The notes under the pieces: model-generated
What the model was told of the DNA's origin: nothing
Seen by the model: only the letters and a program-made list of their open reading frames with translations
The model's database searches: none
Part shown: positions 1-5,712 of the stretch, piece by piece
Position numbering within the stretch: the first letter of the stretch is position 1
How the letters are laid out: each line of letters begins with the position of its first letter
Translations under genes and position numbers: made by a program
Assembly: GCA_001824635.1 (NCBI GenBank)
Contig: MHYB01000010.1
Location: 61,068 to 67,822, forward strand
Source of the DNA: Planctomycetes bacterium GWF2_50_10
Lineage (GTDB): Bacteria; Planctomycetota; Phycisphaerae; Sedimentisphaerales; GWF2-50-10
Direction of reading: 5' to 3'
Length of the DNA stretch: 6,755 nt

Positions 1-754
1 GGAACACAAAGGCCACCTGGGCGGCAGCTATATACCCGCCTGGCCGGGGGCGACGGCAATGGTTATTGGTGCCGGCCACATAGGCGCAAATGCGATCAAT
101 GTGTTTATTCAAAATAAATTCAAGATCATAGTCGTTGATAAGCACCCTCATACGCTTCTGGGCCGATTGTCAAAATATATTCCCTCCATGTCCATCGCGG
201 CCGGAAATCTGGAGTTGATTGAATTTGATGAAAATGACGCCGCCCGTTCTTGCGGCCGCGTCAGGGAACTTCTTTCCAAAACAGATATCGTCATCTGTGC
301 CGCCGTGAGAAGGCAAACGCTTCCCAAAGACGTCTGCCCGTATATCATAACCTCCGATGACCTGCAACTCATGTCGCCCAACAGCGTAATGTGTGATGCT
401 ACCGCGTGCGACAAAGACCTTGTTGAATCATGCGTTTCTTCGGAATCACTCACCCATACTTATGTCGAGAACAATGTGATCCATTATAACTGCGACCACA
501 TTCCCGCTCTTGTTCCGCACACATCAACCCGCATACTCACCTCGGCGACATTCCCGTATGTTGAAATGCTCGCCGATGGTGCCGAAGATGCCTTTGCTCA
601 AAGCGCCTCGCTTGGGGGGGCGGTAATGTGCCGCGGCGGTGTTGTAACTCATGAATACTGCGCCCGCAAAAAGGGCCTGGATTTTATGCCTCTTGCTAAT
701 ACTCTGTCCAGCGTTGCTATTCACACCCAATTAGAAGGAGCTGCCCATGCCTGA
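1..754 (+). CDS. Alanine dehydrogenase / PNT-family protein, C-terminal NAD-binding part (5' end outside window)
   Basis: The reading frame is already open at the left edge (first complete codon at position 2), so the ATG at 59 is internal and 250 codons are visible. AlaDH-type proteins are about 370 residues, so the N-terminal substrate domain is mostly missing. Visible family marks, in order, are LGG before the Rossmann fold (about 17-25), the dinucleotide motif GAGHIGANA (68-94), an acidic residue after strand 2 (VVDKHP) that fits NAD rather than NADP, the segment VIHYNCDHIPALVPHTST, and a C-terminal GGVVTHEYCARKKGL. The last two match AlaDH VVHYxxANMPGAVPRTST and GKVTHPAVAEALGL. Two normally conserved places differ: the region of the AlaDH catalytic Asp (IDQGG) reads ACDKD, and NMPG reads HIPA. 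Alanine as substrate is therefore uncertain; a related amino-acid or opine-type dehydrogenase is possible. It overlaps the next gene by 8 bp, implying translational coupling. Family confident, substrate unknown. Confidence 0.82.
   Translation, partial: EHKGHLGGSYIPAWPGATAMVIGAGHIGANAINVFIQNKFKIIVVDKHPHTLLGRLSKYIPSMSIAAGNLELIEFDENDAARSCGRVRELLSKTDIVICAAVRRQTLPKDVCPYIITSDDLQLMSPNSVMCDATACDKDLVESCVSSESLTHTYVENNVIHYNCDHIPALVPHTSTRILTSATFPYVEMLADGAEDAFAQSASLGGAVMCRGGVVTHEYCARKKGLDFMPLANTLSSVAIHTQLEGAAHA
733..740 (+). promoter_or_regulatory. Shine-Dalgarno for the asparagine synthetase-like gene
   Basis: The sequence AGAAGGAG lies six bases before the ATG at 747. It sits inside the last codons of the upstream dehydrogenase gene, whose stop codon lies just beyond the new start (ATGCCTGA overlap). 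The site decides the start of the downstream gene and supports reinitiation or coupled translation. Confidence 0.85.
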
Positions 755-2615
755 TTTTCTGGCGACATTTACAACACGATATTCCGGCGGCGACCTGCTC
801 TCACTTTTAAAAGAGCCGTACATGCCCAAACCGCATGATGGTTTCTCGTTCGATTATACATGGGGTTCGCTTGCGGTGCTGGAAGACCATTATGGCCAGA
901 ACAACATCCGGCTCGAAAACGACATGGTTATTTTCTGGCTTGGCGATTTCGCCTGCGACATGACGGATAAATTTGTCAACGACCTTGTCGATTCGCTCCA
1001 GGATTATCGACTTGGCGCACGCGTTGATCCAACCAGGGATGCGGCTCTGGCCAAACTCAACGGCGCTTTTGTTTTCGGAATTGCCGATAACGACGGTTTA
1101 TGCATGGTAACCGATCCGCGGAGCTTTTTATCTACATACGCGGCGTTCAACGATCATGATTGTGTTTGCGTCGGGTCGCATCTCGATCTGGTTGCCGCCG
1201 TTGCCCAGCCGCAGACGGAAGTAAACATGACTTATGCGGCCGAGTTCTTAAATTTCGGAACGGTGTGCTTTCCAAATACTATTTATGATCATGTAAAAAG
1301 GCTCGAAGGCGCGACGATTTTCAATTTCGCCTTTGATCGGCAGGGCACAATGTCGGCTGATCAGGCTGTCTATTGGAATGTGCCTGATGAACTTGAGTCC
1401 GGCTACAATGAAGATGACCTCGTCGAAGAACTTCGCGAAATACTCGCAAAGGCGGTTTATAATCGCAGCCGCGGGGGTCGTATCGCGGTCACTCTAAGTG
1501 GCGGGCTTGATTCTCGCCTCATTCTCGCGCAGGTTCCACGCTCGCTGGAATGTGATTCTATTACCTGCTGCGATTTTATCAACCGTGAAACCCGCATTGC
1601 CTCGCAGATAGCCCAGGCCTGTTCACGGCCCTGGCAGCCGTATTTTCGATCCGAGGATTACGTCGCCGAGTCGCTTGTGCAGACTGTTAAGTACATCGGC
1701 TGCGAAGGTCTTTTCGTTTATGCGCACATGATAGGAGTTGCCGATAGGCTCAAAAACGCCGGGTACAGCAGCATTCTTTCCGGCACTCAGATGGATACTT
1801 ATCTAAAGGCCTATTACGCGCAGGATATAGTATGCAAACGCGATTTCTGGAGCCTTCGGTCGCAACTGGTAAAAGTTCCGTTCGATTTCATTTATGGAAT
1901 GACCAGTTTCTGGAAAAGCGTATTTTCATCCCGGCTGATCGAGGACGTTTATGACAGCCGCAAGCAGTATTATAACATGAATGTCGATCCGTCTCGAGGC
2001 TCGCTGGCCGAGTGGCTTTTCTTAAACCCTGTTGACATGATGCTTGTGAGTTTCAAAGCCGAACGCCGCGCGATGCCTTCGAGATTTGTGGCCCTGGATA
2101 AGAACATAGTGGAATTCTGCTTCAAATGTCCGATACATCTTAAAGTAGATCGACGGGTCTTTCTCCAGGCGGCCCTTCCGCTGTTCGGTTCAGCCGGTTT
2201 TATATCCACAGCAGATAAGGGCATCGTGCCCGCCAGCGGACAACTTGCAAAACTCACTTGCCGGGCCGTTCGCAAGATCATCGACTCAACAACCGGGGCC
2301 TTGGCATCGATCGGCATCGAGCCGACGGTCCAGCATTCCTGGCATGATTACCAGCGATACTGGTGCGAAAGTCCGATGCTCCGAGGCATTGTACGCAGGT
2401 ATGCACCGAATCTGGAACAATTCAACGGGCCGCTGTTCAATGTCCCCGGCCCCGATCTTCTCGATCGAACGGATATCGAGTGGCATCACGCTTTCAGGCT
2501 TCTGCAGTTCGCCGTATGGCTTGATGTAGCCTCACGCTACAGGGCGGATATTCGCAACAGGCCCGCGCGTGCCGTAAAACGCGGGGCACATAATCAAACG
2601 CTAATTTCGAGGTAA
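747..2615 (+). CDS. Asparagine synthetase-like amidotransferase/ligase lacking the glutaminase cysteine
   Basis: This 622-residue protein has the two-part layout of class B asparagine synthetases. Residues 1 to about 210 resemble the Ntn-type glutaminase fold (LNGAFVFGIAD at 104, then TDPRS and VGSHLDLVAA), closing with the usual YW (209-210) before the synthetase domain. The second domain carries the PP-loop SGGLDSR (251-257), which binds ATP and makes an acyl-adenylate. A later SGTQMD (345-350) stands where AsnB has SGxGxDE. The N-terminus is MPDFLATF, not MCGI, so the nucleophilic Cys needed to hydrolyse glutamine is absent. Relatives of this shape include beta-lactam synthetase and the SGGLDSRLILA-type proteins common in polysaccharide clusters. 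I infer an ATP-dependent amide-forming or amidating enzyme using free ammonia or another amine, with the substrate unknown. It is cytoplasmic: no signal peptide or membrane segment is seen. The start is fixed by a strong SD. It is followed 2 bp later by a glycosyltransferase. Confidence 0.85.
   Translation: MPDFLATFTTRYSGGDLLSLLKEPYMPKPHDGFSFDYTWGSLAVLEDHYGQNNIRLENDMVIFWLGDFACDMTDKFVNDLVDSLQDYRLGARVDPTRDAALAKLNGAFVFGIADNDGLCMVTDPRSFLSTYAAFNDHDCVCVGSHLDLVAAVAQPQTEVNMTYAAEFLNFGTVCFPNTIYDHVKRLEGATIFNFAFDRQGTMSADQAVYWNVPDELESGYNEDDLVEELREILAKAVYNRSRGGRIAVTLSGGLDSRLILAQVPRSLECDSITCCDFINRETRIASQIAQACSRPWQPYFRSEDYVAESLVQTVKYIGCEGLFVYAHMIGVADRLKNAGYSSILSGTQMDTYLKAYYAQDIVCKRDFWSLRSQLVKVPFDFIYGMTSFWKSVFSSRLIEDVYDSRKQYYNMNVDPSRGSLAEWLFLNPVDMMLVSFKAERRAMPSRFVALDKNIVEFCFKCPIHLKVDRRVFLQAALPLFGSAGFISTADKGIVPASGQLAKLTCRAVRKIIDSTTGALASIGIEPTVQHSWHDYQRYWCESPMLRGIVRRYAPNLEQFNGPLFNVPGPDLLDRTDIEWHHAFRLLQFAVWLDVASRYRADIRNRPARAVKRGAHNQTLISR
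2609..2613 (+). promoter_or_regulatory. Shine-Dalgarno for the glycosyltransferase gene
   Basis: GAGGT ends four bases before the ATG at 2618 and shares its final T with the TAA stop of the preceding gene. This packing indicates that the two genes are co-transcribed and translationally coupled. Confidence 0.7.
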
Positions 2616-2617
2616 TT

Positions 2618-3547
2618 ATGAACGTTACTTTGGCTTTTGTAACATACAACCGGCTCCATTATACCAGGCTCGCGCTGGCTTCGATCCTCGCCGATAAGAC
2701 AGAGCAGTTCTCACTTTATATCTGGGATAACGCCTCATCAGACGACACGCCTGAATTCCTCAAATCGATCTCGGATCCGCGAATAAAAGATGTGGTACTC
2801 TCAAAGCGCAACGTTGGCCAGATAGAAGCGGTAAATTCCATCTGGTCCCGCTCGAAAGACGAACTGCTTGGCAAATGTGATAATGACTGTATCATGACCC
2901 CCGGCTGGACAAAGCCCCTCGCCCAGGCGCACGTAGATATACGCAACCTCGGCGTTGTCGCGTGCTGGCATTATTTCCCAGACGATTTTGACTTGCGCCG
3001 TGCCGAGCACAAGATACAAACCTTCGGCTCACATAAAATACTTCGCCATCCATGGACTTGCGGCACCGGTCTGCTCATAAAAAGATCTGCGTATGAGCGA
3101 TTCGGGCATCTTACCGGCCCGGGCACTACTGGATATTGGCTCAAAATGGCGATGGCAGGATATATCAATGGCTTCTACTATCCGCTGATCCACCAGGAAC
3201 ACATGGACGACCCAAAAAGCTCCCACTCCGTACTCAAGGATGAACAAAGTTACCAGGCCGCCAAAGCGGTAACCTTCAACATCAACCGCCACGGCCAGGA
3301 AACTCTCCTCGACCGATGGGTCTGGCGACAGCGGGTGCTCGATGAACTGCTTGATTCTCCATGGCAGGCAAAATTTTATGTCGGCTGGCGCAAAAAAGCC
3401 AGGATGTCGGTATCGCGTCTGCGAAGAAAGTTTTTCAATGATGAGGCGCTGTTGAGAAAACAGGCAAAGATAGCCATGCTTGATGCGCAGAGCCGTTTGA
3501 AATCAGACACTCCCGTTAAATCTGAACTGGTTATGGAATCAACTTAG
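2618..3547 (+). CDS. Family 2 (GT-A fold) glycosyltransferase
   Basis: This 309-residue protein begins with the classic GT2 pattern: a first beta strand VTLAFVTYNR (3-12), then WDNASSDDT (36-44) for nucleotide binding, KRNVGQIEAVN (63-73), and the metal-binding DxD-type motif as KCDNDC (D88-N89-D90). A later CGTGLLIKR and an IHQEHMDDP segment fit the acceptor and metal-ligand part of the fold. The family moves a sugar from a nucleotide-sugar donor to an acceptor; donor and acceptor cannot be read from sequence. No transmembrane segment is evident. The last 50 or so residues are rich in Lys and Arg (RKKARMSVSRLRRKF), which could hold the enzyme at the membrane face; that is inference. It is the last gene of the + strand run and ends 6 bp from the convergent zinc-ribbon gene. 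Together with the upstream ligase it suggests glycan assembly. Confidence 0.9.
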   Translation: MNVTLAFVTYNRLHYTRLALASILADKTEQFSLYIWDNASSDDTPEFLKSISDPRIKDVVLSKRNVGQIEAVNSIWSRSKDELLGKCDNDCIMTPGWTKPLAQAHVDIRNLGVVACWHYFPDDFDLRRAEHKIQTFGSHKILRHPWTCGTGLLIKRSAYERFGHLTGPGTTGYWLKMAMAGYINGFYYPLIHQEHMDDPKSSHSVLKDEQSYQAAKAVTFNINRHGQETLLDRWVWRQRVLDELLDSPWQAKFYVGWRKKARMSVSRLRRKFFNDEALLRKQAKIAMLDAQSRLKSDTPVKSELVMEST

Positions 3548-3553
3548 AGCAGC

Positions 3554-4081
3554 TTACTGCAGCTTGGCCCTGAAATTCTTTATGAATTTTGAAAGCACCT
3601 GCGGCGGCACATCCGCAAGTTCAGGCTCAGGCATATCCGTCATCGCGAGCCTGTCGAGCAAACCGGCCGCTCGCTTTTTGTGAGGCATAAGCGCCCTTGC
3701 GGTCGCGTCAGCCTGGTCGATTTTGCCGTCCACCATATTTCTAAGCGCGATAATGACCTGCCGAAGTATTTCCCTGTCGTCGGGACCGCTGGGAACATGG
3801 CTCTGGTTCTGGGGAATTTCAGCACCTTCCGGCGGAACTTCCTTTTGCTTGAGCAGCGTCTGCTGAAGCGCATAAGTCTCTCGCATCAGTCTCTGGCGCT
3901 GCTGCTCATCGGTTTCGTCAATCGGCGCCAGCTTCAGTTCTTCTTCTTGGTCGAGCACCTCCTGCGGCACGGGTATATATACCCGGTGCGTGCAGTGCGG
4001 GCAGTTTGAGTATTTACCTCCGCTGCCGTCCGGGGCCTGTATTTTCTTTTTACACGATTCGCAATGAAAAACTATTGGCAT
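3554..4081 (-). CDS. Zinc-ribbon protein of unknown function, downstream of queF
   Basis: This 175-residue protein opens with a zinc ribbon: C7-x2-C10, a 16-residue spacer with APDGSGGK, then C27-PH-C30. After a short VYIPVP strand the rest is polar and probably helical, with an acidic, Gln-rich stretch (about 45-85), a Pro/Gly linker, and a second helical part rich in Arg and Lys ending at FRAKLQ. I do not recognise a catalytic domain. Such N-terminal ribbons are frequent in planctomycete proteins of unknown role. The ATG at 4081 is chosen because GGGAGG sits four bases upstream and the ribbon begins six residues in. A longer reading to 4201 would run through the coding end of queF. It starts 20 bp after the queF stop on the same strand, so the two probably share a transcript. 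Nothing seen ties it to queuosine chemistry beyond that position. Confidence 0.78.
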   Translation of the reverse strand: MPIVFHCESCKKKIQAPDGSGGKYSNCPHCTHRVYIPVPQEVLDQEEELKLAPIDETDEQQRQRLMRETYALQQTLLKQKEVPPEGAEIPQNQSHVPSGPDDREILRQVIIALRNMVDGKIDQADATARALMPHKKRAAGLLDRLAMTDMPEPELADVPPQVLSKFIKNFRAKLQ

Positions 4082-4101
4082 ATAGCCTCCCGCTGCCCAG
4101 T

Positions 4102-4461
4102 TTAATTTCGTTTTTCCGCTGAATATTCCACAGAAACATCCGTCGTTATCCCGCCTCGCGGCGTAAAACTCGAAGTCACCCGCATCCACCGCGGCTGGCA
4201 AGCGCCGGCCAGGGTATCAACTATATCATTCGTCAGGGCCTCATAGAAGATGCCCTTGTTCCGAAATGACTGCATGTAATATTTCAGGCTCTTAAGCTCG
4301 ATGCACTTTTCGCCCGGTATATATTCTATAATGATCTCACCGAAATCCGGCTGACCGGTTTTAGGGCACACGCTCGTAAACTCCGGCACGCTTATCGTGA
4401 TCGTATAATCGCGACCGGGCCGCGGATTATCAAACATTTCCAATTGAATATTTTCCGACAT
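4102..4461 (-). CDS. queF: NADPH-dependent 7-cyano-7-deazaguanine (preQ0) reductase QueF, short type
   Basis: QueF reduces the nitrile of preQ0 to the primary amine preQ1 using two NADPH, in the cytoplasmic queuosine pathway. The 119-residue product shows the family marks: EFTSVCPKTGQPDFG (27-41), containing the thioimide-forming Cys32 and the proton-donor Asp39, then the signature ELKSLKYY (55-62), SFRNKG (65-70), and FTPRGGI near the C-terminus. It is the single-domain short form, like the roughly 165-residue Bacillus YkvM class but with a shorter N-terminus, and unlike the long Escherichia coli form (about 280). The start is supported by AAGGA seven bases upstream (4469-4473), with a GAGG just before it. 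It is divergent from queC, the preceding pathway step, across a 130-bp regulatory region, and it is followed by the zinc-ribbon gene. Confidence 0.96.
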   Translation of the reverse strand: MSENIQLEMFDNPRPGRDYTITISVPEFTSVCPKTGQPDFGEIIIEYIPGEKCIELKSLKYYMQSFRNKGIFYEALTNDIVDTLAGACQPRWMRVTSSFTPRGGITTDVSVEYSAEKRN

Positions 4462-4486
4462 CTAATTATCCTTACCTCAAAGGTTA

Positions 4487-4515
4487 AATATAAACGATTT
4501 CGGTTTTCTTTACAA
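4487..4515 (-). promoter_or_regulatory. Predicted sigma70-type promoter for queF
   Basis: Read on the - strand there is a -35 box TTGTAA (4515-4510; 4 of 6 to consensus), a 17-base spacer, and a -10 box TATATT (4492-4487; 5 of 6). Transcription would begin around 4480, giving a leader of about 20 bases that contains the queF SD. The spacer holds CCGAAATCG (4503-4495), one arm of an inverted repeat whose partner lies upstream of queC. This is prediction from sequence only. Confidence 0.6.
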
Positions 4516-4572
4516 GTGCCTGGCTTATGTGGCACGGTCTAGCGGAGCTAGGCCGTGTTTATGCCGAAATCG
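4495..4572. repeat. Perfect 9-bp inverted repeat spanning the queF/queC divergent region
   Basis: CGATTTCGG at 4495-4503 and its exact reverse complement CCGAAATCG at 4564-4572 are 60 bases apart. One arm lies in the spacer of the predicted queF promoter. The other ends eight bases before the queC SD. The arms could be two copies of an operator for a shared repressor, or the closing stem of a structured RNA that contains the 4533-4557 hairpin. The sequence does not decide between these. Confidence 0.6.
4533..4557. repeat. 10-bp stem hairpin in the queF/queC intergenic region
   Basis: CACGGTCTAG (4533-4542) pairs with CTAGGCCGTG (4548-4557) around the five-base loop CGGAG. Nine pairs are Watson-Crick and one is a T-G wobble. 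No T-tract follows on either strand, so it is not a standard intrinsic terminator. An alternative stem, GTGCC (4516-4520) with GGCAC (4531-4535), shares bases with it, so the two folds exclude each other. It could be a leader RNA structure, a protein site, or one copy of a dispersed REP-like palindrome. Confidence 0.6.
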
Positions 4573-4591
4573 CTGTCTCTTGGAGTTTCCT

Positions 4592-5290
4592 ATGTCTGCA
4601 AATAAAGCGGTAGTCTTATTAAGCGGCGGCCTTGATTCCGCCACCACCCTGGCCATAGCCCGCTCGCAAGGCTATACCTGCTACTGCATGTCCTTTTTAT
4701 ACGGCCAGCGCCACGGAATCGAACTCGAAGCAGCCAAACGAGTAGCCGTATCGATGGGGGCCGCCGAGCACCGCGTCATAAAGATCGATCTCGCCCAGTT
4801 CGGCCATTCCGCTCTCACAGATGAGTCGATTACCGTACCCAAGGATCGCCCAGAGCTTGGCATGCCTTCAAATACCCAGCAAATCCCGATTACCTACGTC
4901 CCCGCCCGCAACACGATATTCCTCAGCTACGCACTGGCCTGGTCTGAGGTTTTGTCCTGCTTTGATATTTTCATTGGCGTAAACGCCATGGATTACTCCG
5001 GCTATCCTGATTGCCGCGGCGAATTCATCACCGCGTTTCAGGAGATGGCCAACCTCGCCACCGCCGCCGCCGTAACTGGCCCGCGCAAGTACCTCATCCA
5101 CACCCCAATAATCGAAATGACAAAAGCCCAGATCATCCTAAAAGGAACCGAACTTGGCCTCGACTATGGCCTCACCCACTCGTGCTACGACCCCAAAGAT
5201 GGCCTTGCCTGTGGCCACTGCGATTCCTGCCAGCTAAGATTAAAAGGCTTCGCCGAAGCTAACCTCAAAGACCCGGTTCAATACGCCTGA
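4592..5290 (+). CDS. queC: 7-cyano-7-deazaguanine (preQ0) synthase QueC
   Basis: QueC uses ATP and ammonia to convert 7-carboxy-7-deazaguanine to preQ0, the substrate of QueF encoded divergently next door. The 232-residue protein has the PP-loop SGGLDSAT (11-18) close to the N-terminus, YVPARNTIFLSYALA, IGVNAMDYSGYPDCRGEF, and a C-terminal zinc site C198-x8-C207-x2-C210-x2-C213, all typical of full-length QueC. The ATG at 4592 is preferred because GGAG (4582-4585) lies six bases upstream and the family starts with a short lead-in to the PP-loop. A GTG at 4529 would add 21 residues of no family character that cross the hairpin. It ends 4 bp from the convergent yciH gene. No clear sigma70 promoter was found upstream on the + strand. 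Confidence 0.96.
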   Translation: MSANKAVVLLSGGLDSATTLAIARSQGYTCYCMSFLYGQRHGIELEAAKRVAVSMGAAEHRVIKIDLAQFGHSALTDESITVPKDRPELGMPSNTQQIPITYVPARNTIFLSYALAWSEVLSCFDIFIGVNAMDYSGYPDCRGEFITAFQEMANLATAAAVTGPRKYLIHTPIIEMTKAQIILKGTELGLDYGLTHSCYDPKDGLACGHCDSCQLRLKGFAEANLKDPVQYA

Positions 5291-5294
5291 CAAA

Positions 5295-5648
5295 TTATCC
5301 CCCAGCTTTTTTAGCTGGAATGCCTTTGGTTTTAAGATACTCGACGATCTTATCCCTGTGCTCCCCTTGAATCTCAATCACGCCATCCTTGACCGTCCCG
5401 CCCGAGCCGCATTTCTGTTTAAGTTCCGTGGCGAATTTCTTTAGTTCCTCGTCATTCATTGCCAGGCCCGTTACGGTCGTCACACCCTTGCCTTTACGGC
5501 CGGCTGTTTCTCTGCCGACCCGCACGGTGCCATCGCCCCTGGGCGCGCTCGACGCCGCCTTGCACTGGCACTGACCCACAGGCTTTGAGCAATCCGGGCA
5601 CATCCTGCCGTGATCCGTCGAATACACCAGCCCTTTATTGCCGCTCAT
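5295..5648 (-). CDS. yciH: Bacterial SUI1/eIF1-like translation factor YciH
   Basis: This 117-residue protein is a bacterial SUI1-domain protein, homologous to eukaryotic eIF1 and E. coli YciH, which has been described as affecting initiation-complex fidelity and stress translation. The N-terminus carries a small Cys cluster, C17-x2-C20-x6-C27-x-C29, probably a metal-binding knuckle. The SUI1 domain runs from about residue 39 to the end, with the signature RGDGTVRVGRETAGRKGKGV, then KQKCGSGGTVKDGVIEIQGEHRD and a basic Lys-rich tail. Length is normal for the family. The ATG at 5648 has no strong SD; the Cys cluster sits 16 residues in, so this start is reasonable but not proven. It lies 64 bp downstream of gpr on the same strand and may be read from the same message. 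Confidence 0.94.
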   Translation of the reverse strand: MSGNKGLVYSTDHGRMCPDCSKPVGQCQCKAASSAPRGDGTVRVGRETAGRKGKGVTTVTGLAMNDEELKKFATELKQKCGSGGTVKDGVIEIQGEHRDKIVEYLKTKGIPAKKAGG

Positions 5649-5688
5649 ACAAACTCAGTTCTATGCTCTTGCTTCTTGTTTTTAAACT

Positions 5689-5709
5689 CGCAACCCGCAA
5701 CCCGCAACG
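5689..5709. repeat. Three tandem 7-bp repeats (CGCAACC, CGCAACC, CGCAACG)
   Basis: Within the 64-bp gap between gpr and yciH, the core CGCAAC occurs three times with exact 7-bp spacing, at 5689, 5696 and 5703. On the transcribed strand it reads as GTTGCG repeats just after the gpr stop codon. Function is unknown. It could be simple slippage-generated sequence or one copy of a dispersed intergenic heptad repeat. Confidence 0.75.
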
Positions 5710-5712
5710 GTT

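Noticed and set aside
1970..2317. Antisense open frame of 115 codons inside the asparagine synthetase-like gene
   Set aside because: It has no recognisable domain and lies wholly opposite a well-supported coding region; it looks like a shadow of codon bias.
3549..3560. Small hairpin GCAG-CTTA-CTGC at the convergent ends of the glycosyltransferase and zinc-ribbon genes
   Set aside because: The stem is only four base pairs with no T-tract on either strand; not enough to call a terminator.
4082..4201. Forty-residue N-terminal extension of the zinc-ribbon protein
   Set aside because: It overlaps the 3' coding part of queF in another frame, whereas the internal ATG at 4081 has GGGAGG directly upstream and starts right before the zinc ribbon.
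4529..4591. N-terminal extension of QueC from a GTG at 4529
   Set aside because: The 21 extra residues have no family character and pass through the hairpin and inverted-repeat arm. The ATG at 4592 has a well-spaced GGAG and fits normal QueC N-termini.
4462..4591. preQ1 riboswitch upstream of queC or queF
   Set aside because: TCTAGC in the hairpin recalls part of the preQ1-I loop, but the required short stem, A-rich tail and pseudoknot partner are not present on either strand, and the palindrome pairs in a different way.
4527..4613. Possible 28-codon leader ORF overlapping the queC start
   Set aside because: There is no SD before its ATG, its peptide has no clear regulatory codon run, and it mostly reflects the palindrome. 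Noted only as a possibility.
5302..5318. CCAGCT-TTTTT-AGCTGG palindrome as a terminator for queC
   Set aside because: It lies within the end of the yciH coding sequence and no T-run follows the stem, so an intrinsic terminator is not supported. The stem is explained by Lys-Lys-Ala-Gly codons.
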